Below are positions 49,867-60,534 of a stretch of 64,000 bases of DNA, piece after piece; the stretch's first letter is position 1, and each line of letters starts with the position of its first letter. The DNA comes from Leishmania infantum JPCM5 (lineage: Eukaryota; Euglenozoa; Kinetoplastea; Trypanosomatida; Trypanosomatidae): assembly GCF_000002875.2 (NCBI RefSeq), contig NC_009405.2, forward strand, positions 569,256-633,255, written 5' to 3'. Under the pieces are notes generated by a model that was not told where the DNA came from, ran no database searches, and worked only from the letters and a program-made list of their open reading frames with translations. Position numbers and translations under genes: made by a program.

Positions 49867-52800
49867 TCATTTGGGAGCGAAGGCGGACGACGCAGATGGT
49901 CGCCTAATCGCAGCGGCAGCTCCGTTGGTCGGAGATCCGGCAGGGTGAAGCCCAGGATGCGGCGGCCTCCTGTCCGTAGGAGCTGGGGCTGGCGCTGCCT
50001 CATCTTCCTCCTCCTCGTCCTCCTCGTCCTCCTCTTCGTACTCGGAGGTCTCCTCTTCCTCGTACTCGTACTCCTCGTCGTCCTCGTTCTCCTCGCTGGA
50101 CGCCTCCACCTTTACAGCGCCGGTCTTGGCGGCTGGTGCGGGTGCTTTTGAAGGGGCCCCTTTAAAAGGGGTTGTGGCAAGGGGTGGGACGACGGGTCGC
50201 GCCAGCGCTGGCTTCGCCGCAGCGGCGCTGCTCGAATGCAGGCATGGCGTATCTGGGAGCGAGGTGGGGTCTACACGGCGTGCGAGACGACTGCCGAGCG
50301 CTGTCGCCTCTGCACCAGCAGGAGCAGCAGCAGACATGGATGAGCAAGCCCCATCAGTACCTCGAGGGATGGGGCGCTGCGGCCGCTGACGATCGGGTTG
50401 CAGCGTCGTCGACGCCTCTGGCGTTTCTTCGTCCTCTTCGGACTCTTCATCTTCCTCGTCCTCTTCGCTGGAGGCCGCGGGCCGAGTGCTGACTGGGGCC
50501 GCGGCGGCAGAGGCAGACGTTGACACTGGCACCGATTTTGGAGGGGCCAAAATGCTCGGCGACGCGGCGAGGCAGCCAGCGGCGGACTGACGACTTCGGG
50601 TGGCGGACGAGAGCGGTAGCGGTGGCGGCTGCGAGTCCGACGCGTCGGAGCCGCCGTCGTCGTAGCTGAAGGCGCCGCTGTGGTAATCGTCCCCGCCGTC
50701 CAGCGCGGCGGCGGCCACGGCAGCCGCGTTTGTGGAGAGCGGCACGAATGGCGGCAGCCCGCCACCACCGATGGCGCCGACCGATGAGCCACCACCATCA
50801 GGTAGTAGTAAAGGTTCGCTGACAACGCTGCTGCCGCCGCCAGTTCTGTTGCCTGCATAACACAAATTTCGAATCGTCTTGAGCTTCTGGTAGAAGAACT
50901 GGATCTGCTGGACCGCCAGTGTGTCGTCGTTGGCGCCGGAGACTTGCCGGAAGACAAGCCGGATCAGCACCTCCACCTCTTTCGTGGAGAAGTTAAGGTA
51001 GTCCAAGCTGGACACGATCTCATTGACCACGTCCTTGTTGAAGATGTACCGCAGAAACAGCACCGGCCGGAGGAAAAAGCGCGACACCGCCAGCCGCACG
51101 TCGCTGTCGGTCGGGAGCACCAGCTGCAGCGTGGTCTGCATAACCAGGAGGTCCGTTCGCAGTCGCACGAGACCAGCCTGCGAGATGGCCTTGTCGCGGA
51201 GGTGGGCCAGCTCCATCAAGATTAACTCGCTTGCTGGTTTGCCAGCTGTCAGGCACGTGTACTTGATCTTCTTCGCGTGGAGGTGCTGGCGAAGGATCGC
51301 GTAGAAGTTGTGCACGCGCCGCGCGTAAGCCTGGACGAACATGTCGGCGGCGCTTGACACGGCCACCACGTCGTACGACACGTCGCGCAGCTGCGGCAGA
51401 AAGAGAAACGCCAGAAACCGCGCCTCGACGGACAGGTGAAAGAGTGCGACCTGCGCAAGTGAGCAGAGGCGCACGAGGTGCCCCGACAGGCGGACCTTCT
51501 GCTGCGCCGTGTAGTCGCCGTCCACGAGCACGAAGGAGGTGGCGTCGCTGACGCGCATCTCGTGAGCAAAGCAGTAGCCCGGCACGCAGCAGTCCGTGTA
51601 GTTGCGCGCCTTACGTCGGCTCGGCCACAGGTAGCGGAGCAGCACGTCGCACAGCCACTCGGCCGAGGTGCACAGAAGGGCGAACGCGACGAGGGTACTG
51701 TCGTCGCGCACACATATGTCCCGAGGCTCCATCCGGCCAATATGTTGATCTAGCTCAGCCTCCGCGGCACCCGCGTCGCCGCCATCTCCGGGGGATGCGG
51801 CAGACGATGTCTCTAGCACGCGCATCGCCTCCAGCACGGACACTGTCGACCTGTTGTACTCGTGCCCGCTCGTCCGCTCGTCGCTGTTGAGCTCATAGTA
51901 GCGGTAGAGGTCCTGGTCAATGTACCTATGCGCGTCTAAGATGTTCTCCTCGTCCACCAGGGCAGCCCACCTGCGATTGGGCATGCCGGAAAAAGCGTCC
52001 TGGAAGGGCTTGTCCAGCAGTCGGTGGGCGAGGGTGCCGCGGCCGAGCCACTCCACCTGTCTCTTTAGGAATACCACCAGCTCCATGATGAGAGCCTCCG
52101 ACGTGTTCTGCTCCACCTCCCCCGTCAGCGAATCTGGAAGGATGCGGCGCACGTCACTCACCTTCGCCAGCACCTGCCCCACGTACTGCACACACGCAAG
52201 GATGGGGTGCTGCACCTCGTCCACGACGACTGTCGGCCAAGCGCCGCTGAGGGTCTTCATCGCCGCCGGCGCCTTGCCGCTGCGCGACGTAGTGCTGCCC
52301 GCGTCTGCGGGCGGAGGAGAGGCGGACGGTGTGGCTCCTGCGGCGCTGGTGCCACCGCTGTCGCCGATGCTCATGAGTAGCAGCTGCAGCTGCTGTGAAT
52401 GGAAGGCGTGCAGGGTGGGAATGTACGTGGCGCGTAGGAAGCGCTTGAAGAATCCAACGACGCACTCCTCCTCGCTCAGCAACCGGAATTCGGGAACGCG
52501 ATCGCAGCTGCGGCTGTAGAACCGCGCTGCGCACTCGTAGCAGGTCAGCGCGTTCATCGCAGTAAAGACAAACCAGCGGCGCAACATGCTCGCGTGCAGC
52601 AGCACCAGCGGTGCCCCGGCCCCGCCCACGCCACCGCCACCCAGGCCGCTGTCGGTGAACGCGATGAGCTTGGCCTTGTCGCACTGCATGACGTCAAACT
52701 GGCTCGCCTGTCTTTCGCGGGCCTTTCGCATGTCTGCCTGTGCCTTCTTCACGGCGCCGACCAAGCTGAACGATACGGTGCCCGTCTCCTCCACCATGCG

Positions 52801-55704
52801 CAGCAGGCCGCCCGAGGCATAAGTGGATAAAAGGCGGTCCAGCGTCGTTGTGTCGTCACCCTGCTTGTCAGAGTCCAGCATGATGGTGGCGGTGCGCTGC
52901 ACGCGGCTGATCAAGTTCTTCTGGCGCAGGAAGGGCAGCAGTGTGACGGCGTCGTCGGTCTCGTCCTGCGACTCCTTCGCGTCGCAGATGACGTGGAAGA
53001 CAAACTCGATGTGGTAGTTCAGTTGCGACCACAGCACCTGCAGGTCCCACTCCTGCAGCAGCGCCTGCACTTCGGCCACCAACTTCATCCGCACGGCATC
53101 TCGTAGCTCAGCAGAAATGGCCAGCTGCAGCTTGCGCAGCACCGCCTCAGCAGCAGGGAAAATGGCGCGCGTCTGTGCGCACGCGCTGTCGACAAGGTTC
53201 AAAATGCTCTGCAGTGTGAGACAGGGCTTGCTCCGGCCAAACGCGAGGAAAGGGGAGGCGTCGCTCGCCGCGGTATCAGTGTTCGGCGTGACGCCGCCGG
53301 ACGTCTTCAGATTCACAGGTGTCGTGGCCGCAGCAGCAGCTGCTGCTGCGGCGACATCCTTCTCCTCTGCCTCGGCCTTCAGGGATGCCAACACGGCATC
53401 GGCGTTGAAGAACTCTAAGAACTTCGCCATGGCATCACCAGCGTTGCTGTCGCCACCGCCGGCGGGAAAGGAGCGCGGCGACGACTTATCACTCTGGGCC
53501 GGTGCATCTCGCACGCACTTCTGCGCGTAGTCCAGCGCTGTCGTCAGGGTGTCGTGCAGCCACATCTTGTTTCGCAGCGGAACGTCCATGACGTTCCACT
53601 GGCGCGACGTCGCCTCCGGCACAAACGGGGCCGGCTGCACAACGAACGGGGATACAAACGGGAAGTGCGCCACTAAGACCACCTTCTGCAGATACGCCGC
53701 GTTGCGCAGAATTTTTTCCAGCTCGGTGAAGAGGGCGCCCAGCATGGAGCGCAGGTCGCGCGCCTGGATGGTGGCCACGGCTTCATCGAACGAAATGAGG
53801 TCGCAGGCGAGGTCGAGGGCGCGCACGTGCGTGCCGCGAATGGCCGCCTCCGCCTCGTCATAGCTGAGGCTCGCCCCGCTGCGTGTGCGGCGTCGCCACG
53901 CGTCATACAAGCAAAGAAAATGGGCGATAAAGCGCTCCATGCTGCGCGTCGCGCGGCTGAAAAACGTTTCGTGGCAGTGGTCTATCTTGCCCAGCAGCAT
54001 TAGGCTTTTGACGCACAAGGGCACAAACTTCAGGTAGTTGCTGAACACCTGATCATCCGTCGGGTCGTCGATCAGCGTCTCGATGATTGCGGAGAGCGTG
54101 CGATCCTTCCTGGCAGGCCCGCCCACACCCGCCGTCTTCGTTGAGGCGGCAGCGGTGCCGTTGTGTGTCGCGGCGCCAAGGCCACCATCTCGGTCGACCT
54201 CACCAGCGTCATCTTCGTCGTCGTCTGGGTGGCCACTGCCGGGGGTGCCAACGCCAGCCATCTTCCAATACTTATAAATGGTGTGCTGCACGCTTGGGGC
54301 GGCCGCGTTGGTGTCCTTCGTGTCGCGCTCGCTGCTATCGAGCATCTCCTGCAGCAACTGCGCATCCGCCTCGACGAGGCGCTCATGACGAAAGACGCAT
54401 GCCAACAGGTCGTCGATGATGAGGTGGTGCAGCGTCGAGATGGTAGCGTTGTGCGTGTCGCGGAGAGTCTGCACCGCGCGTACGCCTTTCAGTTCATCGC
54501 TGGCGAGTAGGCGCGCCTGCGCCTGCAGCGTCTGCACCGCCGCGAGATAGTGCCGGTTCTGCAACAGTCCCTTCACCTCTGCTTCAGCGAGAACCACCTC
54601 CTGGATGTGCTCCAACGCGTCGGCCATGAACAATGACTTGGCGGCACGCAGCCGCAGCACCTTGAGCTCTCCAGCATGACTTTCTAGCGAGACTATCGCG
54701 TCTGCTAGCTCCTTCTTGAACTGGGCCAGTGTGTCGTCGCTGCCGGAGACGGCCAGAACCATCTCGGAGAAGTCGCAGATGGCGTTGTTGAACTCCTGGT
54801 GGTGAGCGTCAATGTAGTCAGCAAGGTCCGCGTTAATCTCAGCCTCGAGGTCCTTGTAGTCTACTAAGTTGTCGTCAATCTCGTCCGGCGACGCCTCGCC
54901 GCCGGTGGCTTCCGAGGCAATGATGCCAACAACGTGTTCGTGCGGCACGAAGTCCTCGCCGAGCAGCTCTGCGTCCACGTCGTCAAAGAGGTCCTTTGTG
55001 TTCATAACGAAATCGCGATCGACGGCGGAGAGCTGATCGAGGTCCTCCTCGTCCAGCTCATCCTGGTCCTTGGCGGAGGCGGCACTGTCCGGCATCTTGG
55101 CCTTGAAGAGCTGCCGAGAGAGGTTCGCGGCGATGAGCGCGCTGCGCTGCGCATTCGAGGCAGCGATAGCGGAGCCACCGGTGCCTTTCGCCTCGGCACC
55201 GCTATTAAGATCTCCGCCGGCACCCGCAACGGGGCCGAAGCTTCTTGATGTCCCCTTCACGAACGCCGAGGCGGCAGCCTCCGCCGTTTTCGCAGGCAGT
55301 GATCGCTCTCCGCCATGGCCATCGTCGTCACTGTTATACCCCTCTTCGCTCTCTTCATACACATCGTCCTCATCGGCGTCATCTTCGTCGCTCAATGGGT
55401 GCACAACGCCTTTGTGCTGACCCACCACTGCCAGCGCTTCCGCCGCAGCGTCGGCAGAGAGTGGGAAGCGCGCACTTGCGGTGTTGGCGGAATCTCCAAT
55501 GCGGCCAAAGTCGCTACCGCCGGCTCTCGGGACAGCGTTCTGTCGGAGAAGGGCGCCAGCAGTGCTACTCACCTGAATACCGCCGAGCCCCGTCGAGAAA
55601 GGGGTCGATGATCCTGGTGCCGCACCGCCGAAAGCGCCACCGGCCCCAAGACCGCCACCAGTGGCGCCCCGGTTGCTGCCTGCCGAGAAACGCCACGCAC
55701 ACAT
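49867..55704 (-). CDS. Putative exocyst subunit Sec8/EXOC4, extended
   Basis: A 1945-residue protein. Residues about 280-440 resemble the Sec8 N-terminal region, with DLADYIDAHHQEFNNAICDF, then VSLESHAGELKVLRLRAAKS, LEHIQEVVLAEAEVKGLL and LQNRHYLAAVQTLQAQARLL. The last group is the exocyst-type 'rich-coil then AV.LL' pattern. The exocyst tethers secretory vesicles to the plasma membrane, in kinetoplastids near the flagellar pocket. The rest to about 1720 is helical, as expected of a CATCHR-rod subunit. Extras are an acidic, Ser/Gly-rich N-terminal extension of about 280 residues and a C-terminal disordered tail with an extreme Glu/Asp/Tyr run near 1850-1900. Total length is about twice the usual 950-1000. 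Start 55704 is the best guess; see findings for an AG-free tract over it. Confidence 0.72.
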   Translation of the reverse strand: MCAWRFSAGSNRGATGGGLGAGGAFGGAAPGSSTPFSTGLGGIQVSSTAGALLRQNAVPRAGGSDFGRIGDSANTASARFPLSADAAAEALAVVGQHKGVVHPLSDEDDADEDDVYEESEEGYNSDDDGHGGERSLPAKTAEAAASAFVKGTSRSFGPVAGAGGDLNSGAEAKGTGGSAIAASNAQRSALIAANLSRQLFKAKMPDSAASAKDQDELDEEDLDQLSAVDRDFVMNTKDLFDDVDAELLGEDFVPHEHVVGIIASEATGGEASPDEIDDNLVDYKDLEAEINADLADYIDAHHQEFNNAICDFSEMVLAVSGSDDTLAQFKKELADAIVSLESHAGELKVLRLRAAKSLFMADALEHIQEVVLAEAEVKGLLQNRHYLAAVQTLQAQARLLASDELKGVRAVQTLRDTHNATISTLHHLIIDDLLACVFRHERLVEADAQLLQEMLDSSERDTKDTNAAAPSVQHTIYKYWKMAGVGTPGSGHPDDDEDDAGEVDRDGGLGAATHNGTAAASTKTAGVGGPARKDRTLSAIIETLIDDPTDDQVFSNYLKFVPLCVKSLMLLGKIDHCHETFFSRATRSMERFIAHFLCLYDAWRRRTRSGASLSYDEAEAAIRGTHVRALDLACDLISFDEAVATIQARDLRSMLGALFTELEKILRNAAYLQKVVLVAHFPFVSPFVVQPAPFVPEATSRQWNVMDVPLRNKMWLHDTLTTALDYAQKCVRDAPAQSDKSSPRSFPAGGGDSNAGDAMAKFLEFFNADAVLASLKAEAEEKDVAAAAAAAAATTPVNLKTSGGVTPNTDTAASDASPFLAFGRSKPCLTLQSILNLVDSACAQTRAIFPAAEAVLRKLQLAISAELRDAVRMKLVAEVQALLQEWDLQVLWSQLNYHIEFVFHVICDAKESQDETDDAVTLLPFLRQKNLISRVQRTATIMLDSDKQGDDTTTLDRLLSTYASGGLLRMVEETGTVSFSLVGAVKKAQADMRKARERQASQFDVMQCDKAKLIAFTDSGLGGGGVGGAGAPLVLLHASMLRRWFVFTAMNALTCYECAARFYSRSCDRVPEFRLLSEEECVVGFFKRFLRATYIPTLHAFHSQQLQLLLMSIGDSGGTSAAGATPSASPPPADAGSTTSRSGKAPAAMKTLSGAWPTVVVDEVQHPILACVQYVGQVLAKVSDVRRILPDSLTGEVEQNTSEALIMELVVFLKRQVEWLGRGTLAHRLLDKPFQDAFSGMPNRRWAALVDEENILDAHRYIDQDLYRYYELNSDERTSGHEYNRSTVSVLEAMRVLETSSAASPGDGGDAGAAEAELDQHIGRMEPRDICVRDDSTLVAFALLCTSAEWLCDVLLRYLWPSRRKARNYTDCCVPGYCFAHEMRVSDATSFVLVDGDYTAQQKVRLSGHLVRLCSLAQVALFHLSVEARFLAFLFLPQLRDVSYDVVAVSSAADMFVQAYARRVHNFYAILRQHLHAKKIKYTCLTAGKPASELILMELAHLRDKAISQAGLVRLRTDLLVMQTTLQLVLPTDSDVRLAVSRFFLRPVLFLRYIFNKDVVNEIVSSLDYLNFSTKEVEVLIRLVFRQVSGANDDTLAVQQIQFFYQKLKTIRNLCYAGNRTGGGSSVVSEPLLLPDGGGSSVGAIGGGGLPPFVPLSTNAAAVAAAALDGGDDYHSGAFSYDDGGSDASDSQPPPLPLSSATRSRQSAAGCLAASPSILAPPKSVPVSTSASAAAAPVSTRPAASSEEDEEDEESEEDEETPEASTTLQPDRQRPQRPIPRGTDGACSSMSAAAPAGAEATALGSRLARRVDPTSLPDTPCLHSSSAAAAKPALARPVVPPLATTPFKGAPSKAPAPAAKTGAVKVEASSEENEDDEEYEYEEEETSEYEEEDEEDEEEEDEAAPAPAPTDRRPPHPGLHPAGSPTNGAAAAIRRPSASSAFAPK

Positions 55705-57142
55705 CGTGCGAAGTAGAAGCGGCAGCAGATCACACGCACACGCACACGCCCACAAGCACAGACAAGCACCGACAGACGGACCAAAATCCAAAGCAAGCAC
55801 GAAAAAAGAAAAAAAATTGAAATCACCGCACGTGACCGAGAAGGTGTAGATGACGAGAGGAGCGGCTTTGGTGGCGAGGACAACGAGGGCATGCAAAGAA
55901 TTTAGTGCGTGTATGTGTGCTTGATTAGAGGCGGGGAAAGCCAGCTTACGAAGTGTGTGTGTGTGTGTGTGTATGTGTGCCTTTATGTGTCTGACGAAGG
56001 AGGGAGACACAAGGATGTGGGGCACACACACGCCCATACAGACGTGTGTCCCTCTTTATGCAGCGCGCCACCACCGGCTCCTTGGCGGGGCCGTACAGCG
56101 CGAGAGAAGCGGAACGCGAAACCGCGTCGAAGAAGGGGGGGGCAGAGTGAGGGTGCGAGAATGCAAGGAGACGAATACAGCGCCGCGGGCACGATTAGAT
56201 GTGTTCCAACGCAGCCCGTGGAGGTGGGCGAGGCCGAGAGCCACCCTCGCCGCCAAGGGTGGGGAAGGGGGACAAAGAAGTGGATGACGGCTTGCCACAG
56301 AGCCGAGCACCACCCAACGCGCGTGGATGGAGTTAATGCCACGACGCCGGAGATGCTTCATGCCGCGCATAGAGCCGCGTCCGCCGCCGCCACCGCCTGC
56401 TTGCCGTTCCAATAGTGGAGGGCCCGGCGAAGAGGGAGATTTGGAGCCGGTGGTAGTGGTGCGAGCGTGCGTCGCCCACTGACATGGCTGGAGTAACAAC
56501 GCCTTTCGCGTTTCCTGCGCCAGCATCTCCGCCGGCGCTCCCAGCCTCGCCCCCCTGCCCGACGCTACGCATACGCACGCACGCGCGCAGCCAAGGCCTG
56601 TCATATCGGTGGCGCTGTGTGCGCGTGTGCCGCGGAGGCGGAGACGCGAGGAGTGCAACGACCTTTTCGCCGTCGCTGCCTTGAGTCTTTTGATTGGGTT
56701 GCTGAACTGAGAAAGTACAGAAAAGAATGATAGAAAGTGAAGAGACGCCGTCACCCCCTCTTCCCTTGGCCTGCCACCTTGTCCCACCCCCTCGCCACTA
56801 ATCACCCATCACTAGCCCCCCTCCCTCGCTCACCACTATCGCCATGCTGCAGGGAACGCACACACGCATACACACACGAGACATGACAGCATGGAGCAAT
56901 GATGCGCGCATGCGCGTGTTTCGGTATTTATGTGTATATGTATGTGTGTGTGGGGGATAGGGAGAGGAAGAGCGAGAGAAAGACGGAAGGAATCACGCAG
57001 GGCGGGAGAGAGGGCGCGACTAAATGGACGACGAACCCGTGATGGCGCTATGCGAATGGATACGCAAGCACATGCCAAGTACGCCATGCACGCCACGCGA
57101 GCGCCACGACATGAACAGCAAAAGCAGCAGCGCACCTTCTGC
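55705..57142. other. Intergenic region, RPS11 3' flank and Sec8 5' flank
   Basis: Sec8 leader with the AG-free pyrimidine tract (about 55705-55860), then GT/CA repeats (55954-55972, 56935-56952) and mixed sequence. No supported gene. Confidence 0.5.
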
Positions 57143-57664
57143 TTAGTTCTTGGCGAACTTCTTGCCCATCTTGTCGGCAGAGCTCTTCGACACCACCTCC
57201 AAGACGTTGTAGCGGATCGTCTTGCTCAGCGGGCGGCACTGGCCAATGACGACCTCATCACCTTGCTTCGGGTCGAAGGCGGGGCTGCAGTGCACGGCCA
57301 GGGACTTGTGGCGCTTCTGGTAACGCTGGTACTTCTTGATGAAGTGCAGGTAGTTGCGGCGGATGATGATGGTGCGGTGCATCTTGGTGGAGTGCACAAC
57401 GCCGCGCAGGATGCGGCCGCGGATCACCACGTTGCTCGTGAAGGGGCACTTGCGATCGATGTACTTGCCGTTCAGCGCCTTCGCCGGGGTCTTGAAGCCC
57501 AGACCGATCTTCTTGGAATAGCGGATGTGGCCGGACTTGTTGACGTGCTTGCGGCTTGGGCGGTGCATGTTCTCATTCACCGCCGTCTGGCGCTGGTACG
57601 CCTTCTCGTGCTGAATGGTGGCATCCACCGCATGCGCGTGGTAGTACTGGGGCGCAACGGGCAT
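57143..57664 (-). CDS. RPS11: 40S ribosomal protein S11 (uS17)
   Basis: A 173-residue cytosolic small-subunit protein that binds 18S rRNA. The uS17 core is complete: [20 protein letters not shown] (83-102), [17 protein letters not shown] (104-120), [20 protein letters not shown] (126-145) followed by [12 protein letters not shown]. The eukaryotic N-terminal extension of about 70 residues, including [20 protein letters not shown], is present. ATG 57664 (MPVAPQYY) fits the family start. The upstream frame to 57949 is low complexity and is interrupted by probable splice acceptors. Only one copy is seen here; ribosomal protein genes are often duplicated in this group. Confidence 0.97.
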
Positions 57665-58899
57665 GGTGTCTTTTAGATGATGAAGAGAGGGGTTGCTCAG
57701 AACGTCCTGAGAGCGAGAGAGCGTGTGCGCATGTGTTTGTACGCGTTCGTGGAGTCGATGGAGACCGAACACGGAGAGCGGGGAGGGAAGGAGAGGCCGT
57801 AGAGTGGTACCCCGACCGAGACATTGAGGCGCGAGGAAGACAGCTTTTGTTGGAGAAAGAGAGACAGGGGGGGGGGAGGCGGCGAGAGAGGGGGAGGGGG
57901 CGCGCACGACACAGAGAACCGAGCATGCGGCACTGAACTCGCCCAGCACGCACTGCTGTCCTCAGAAAGACGCGCCTGCACGTCACGCCTTCCTGCTAGC
58001 GCCCTCCACCACCGCCCTCTTCGGACGCACCCGGCATACGTCAGTGTCCCGCAGACCGCAAGCGCACTCAGGAGCGTTGGAGTGAGGGCATCTCCCCCTT
58101 CTTTGCAGGCACTTCAGCACACGGCACAGAAGGTGCCTCGCTCGCCCTCCACCTCGTGTGTGTGTGTGTCTTCTTGCACGCGGATCGCCGTCGAATGCAA
58201 CGACACAATGGGCATGCGCCCGCCAGTGAGGGCGACGGTGTGGGACGTCATGAAGAAGACGGCAAGCAAGAAGGTGGGGGGCAGAGACTGCCACTCGCCA
58301 TCGCCATGCGCACAGCATCACCAGAGGAGGCGGAGGAAGGCTGTTGCTCACGCCTCGTCGCAACGCACCGCGCTTCAGAGAGACCGATAAAGCAAGCTCG
58401 AGGGCTGATCCGGAAGGAGGAGAGGGATGCACGGCGATGCATCACGGCCTTTGCGACCGTGCCGCGGCAGGCGGCCGGGAGTTGCTGCGAAGCATACACA
58501 CATACACCAGCACAACACAACACTGGAAAGCGCCCATCATCCACCGCACCGTGCGATTGCCGGTAAAAATACGAGGACCAGCAAGCGGGGCATACGCAAA
58601 TCCACAGGGAGTCGTAGCGCGAGGCAGAGAAAAGAAAGGAAGAGGAGGAGGAGGGCGGGAACCATCCATGGAGCAAGTGCAGCGCCTTGACGGGACAGCA
58701 AACACACACACAGACACATGCACGCACACGCACACCCCGATCGTCAAGCAGTTTACTCTAACGCATCGGCACTATGAACGATGCTCTAAATCTATCGAAG
58801 CCACCTACCCAGAGTGCGATCCCCTGCTGATGTCGCGGCCACCCTCCCCCCTCTCCTCGTACCTTTCCACCCTTTCCTCTTCTGCCCCTACGGGCCACA
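57665..58899. other. Intergenic region, RPS11 5' flank and membrane-protein 3' flank
   Basis: RPS11 acceptors, then G-rich (57866-57900) and CA-repeat sequence (58702-58735). No supported gene. Confidence 0.5.
57670..57725 (-). promoter_or_regulatory. Spliced-leader acceptor candidates, RPS11
   Basis: RNA-sense CAACCCCTCTCTTCATCATC leads to TAAAAG with AG at 57671-57670, 5 nt before the ATG's ACACC-flanked start at 57664. A second tract, CTCTCTCGCTCTCAG, lies further upstream, with AGs also near 57697. Confidence 0.55.
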
Positions 58900-60534
58900 C
58901 TACAGGTGCACTGTGTCGTCTGTCGTCTCAGCCCCGCCCTGCAGTGGAGACGGCGGTGCCAGCATCTGGCCTCGGCTCATCTGCGCCTGCTGCCGACGAT
59001 CACCGCTGTGCACGGGCGGTGGTGGCGGTGTGGTGGCGAGGTGGGCAGCCACAAGCGCTGTCGACGCTTCCGAGCCACTCATGCCGCGGACACGAAGACC
59101 GCCGGGCACACCGCCAGCACCACCTACGATGCTATAGGAAGCCTGGCCACCGCGCAGGGAGCTGTTCTTGATGTCAGCCTCCATGACAGCACCGCGCTCA
59201 TCGTCCTCGTCGTCATCAACCTCGTGCAAGTCGTACCGTCCGGAGTTGGAGGACTCTATAACGGCGCCGGGGCCGCCCATCATCTCAGCCGTAGGTCCTA
59301 CACGGTCACCGAGGGCACCTTCACCCACTCCCTGCTGCCGCACCTCTGGCATTTCCACCTGGTCATACTCTTCGTTCAAGGTCGGCGTTAGCGGGCGGCT
59401 GACGCTCGGGCCAAAGTGCGGCTGCTGCTGCTGGAGGTGCGCTTGCTTTTGAGGAGGCAACGGGGTGAACTGCAGCGGCGGCTGTGGCGCGTTCAGCTTC
59501 ATTTCATCCTCGGAGTGCGAGCGCCGCCGCAGCGATGACGAGATGGCACTTAAGCGGTGGCCGAGTCCCTTGCGAGTGGAGTGGTGATGGCCGTGGCGGT
59601 GACGCTGTAGCGGGTCTGCCTCACCCGCCTTGACTAACTCGTTGCCGTTCACAGGGAGCGCGGCTGCTGCGTCTGCGTTGGGGCTGACGGTGGTGGCGCG
59701 GTTGTCGGCGTAGATTACCTGTGGCTGTGTGCCGCCGGCGTGTTCCTGTGACTGCGCGGCGGTGGTGGCGTCCGAGTTGCCCAGCCCGTAGTACTGCTCC
59801 ATCGCCTGCCTCCACTCTTCCTGCTGCCGCTTCGCCTCACGCAGCATGAGGTCGAGCGGGTTCTTCTTCGACAAGTTCCACACCGCAAACGCCCCGTTGA
59901 TCACTGTGGCAGAGATGGATATGATGTACGACACGATGAGCTCTGTGTACGGTTGTACCGAGTTGTAAAAGTGGCCGCTGGTGGACCTGTTGGCGGCGCA
60001 GTGGGTGATGTAGTCGGTCATGATTCGGTTTTCCTCCGTAATACCGAGAGTCACGACAAAACTAAGCACCATCAGCAGGATCTCCCAGGTCGTAATCATG
60101 TCCTTGCGGAAGACCACGAAGTGATAACGGATTTCGTGTGTGTTCGTCTCGAACCACAGTCGGTTCGTCGCACTCACGACCACGTGCGCGGCGGCGAGGG
60201 CAATCAGGTAGCGGATGTTCAGCACAGCACGACTCACAAAGTAGCCGACGTTATCTCTGCTCAGCGAGTACTGCACATTGTTGAAGAGGGCGTGGCGCCG
60301 GGTCACGTTGTACACGCAGCCATCTACAATGTACGGCGCCTTGAGCGAGAGAACCGAGTTGGTGAAGAAGCTGTTCGACATCGAGTTCGATGCGCCCGCG
60401 ATGGTGCGGATGACGACGGAGAGAAAGCACGCCAGCTGCACAACCACAATGAACGTGTTCGCGCGCGACCACCACTTCTCTGCCGGGGTGCGCTGCAGGT
60501 GAAACGCCTGCTGGTCTTTGCTGTAGATGTGCAT
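58900..60534 (-). CDS. Four-pass membrane protein of unknown function
   Basis: A 544-residue protein. Four hydrophobic spans are visible at about residues 26-47 (NTFIVVVQLACFLSVVIRTI), 107-123, 149-165 (WEILLMVLSFVVTLGI) and 197-220 (ELIVSYIISISATVINGAFA). The loops hold NxS/T sites (for example NVT at 76 and NRST at 182). After residue 222 the chain is a long soluble tail. It starts with basic helical sequence (REAKRQQEEWRQAMEQYYG), then Ala/Thr-rich sequence, a His-rich patch (RHRHGHHHSTRKGLGHR), a Gln-rich run and an acidic cluster. I recognise no transporter or channel signature. ATG 60534 lies just after a clear splice AG at 60541-60540; the upstream MFLCSG extension would precede that AG and is rejected. 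Confidence 0.8.
   Translation of the reverse strand: MHIYSKDQQAFHLQRTPAEKWWSRANTFIVVVQLACFLSVVIRTIAGASNSMSNSFFTNSVLSLKAPYIVDGCVYNVTRRHALFNNVQYSLSRDNVGYFVSRAVLNIRYLIALAAAHVVVSATNRLWFETNTHEIRYHFVVFRKDMITTWEILLMVLSFVVTLGITEENRIMTDYITHCAANRSTSGHFYNSVQPYTELIVSYIISISATVINGAFAVWNLSKKNPLDLMLREAKRQQEEWRQAMEQYYGLGNSDATTAAQSQEHAGGTQPQVIYADNRATTVSPNADAAAALPVNGNELVKAGEADPLQRHRHGHHHSTRKGLGHRLSAISSSLRRRSHSEDEMKLNAPQPPLQFTPLPPQKQAHLQQQQPHFGPSVSRPLTPTLNEEYDQVEMPEVRQQGVGEGALGDRVGPTAEMMGGPGAVIESSNSGRYDLHEVDDDEDDERGAVMEADIKNSSLRGGQASYSIVGGAGGVPGGLRVRGMSGSEASTALVAAHLATTPPPPPVHSGDRRQQAQMSRGQMLAPPSPLQGGAETTDDTVHL

Noticed and set aside
57665..57949. 95-residue N-terminal extension of RPS11
   Set aside because: Low complexity and interrupted by probable splice acceptors; the family start matches 57664.
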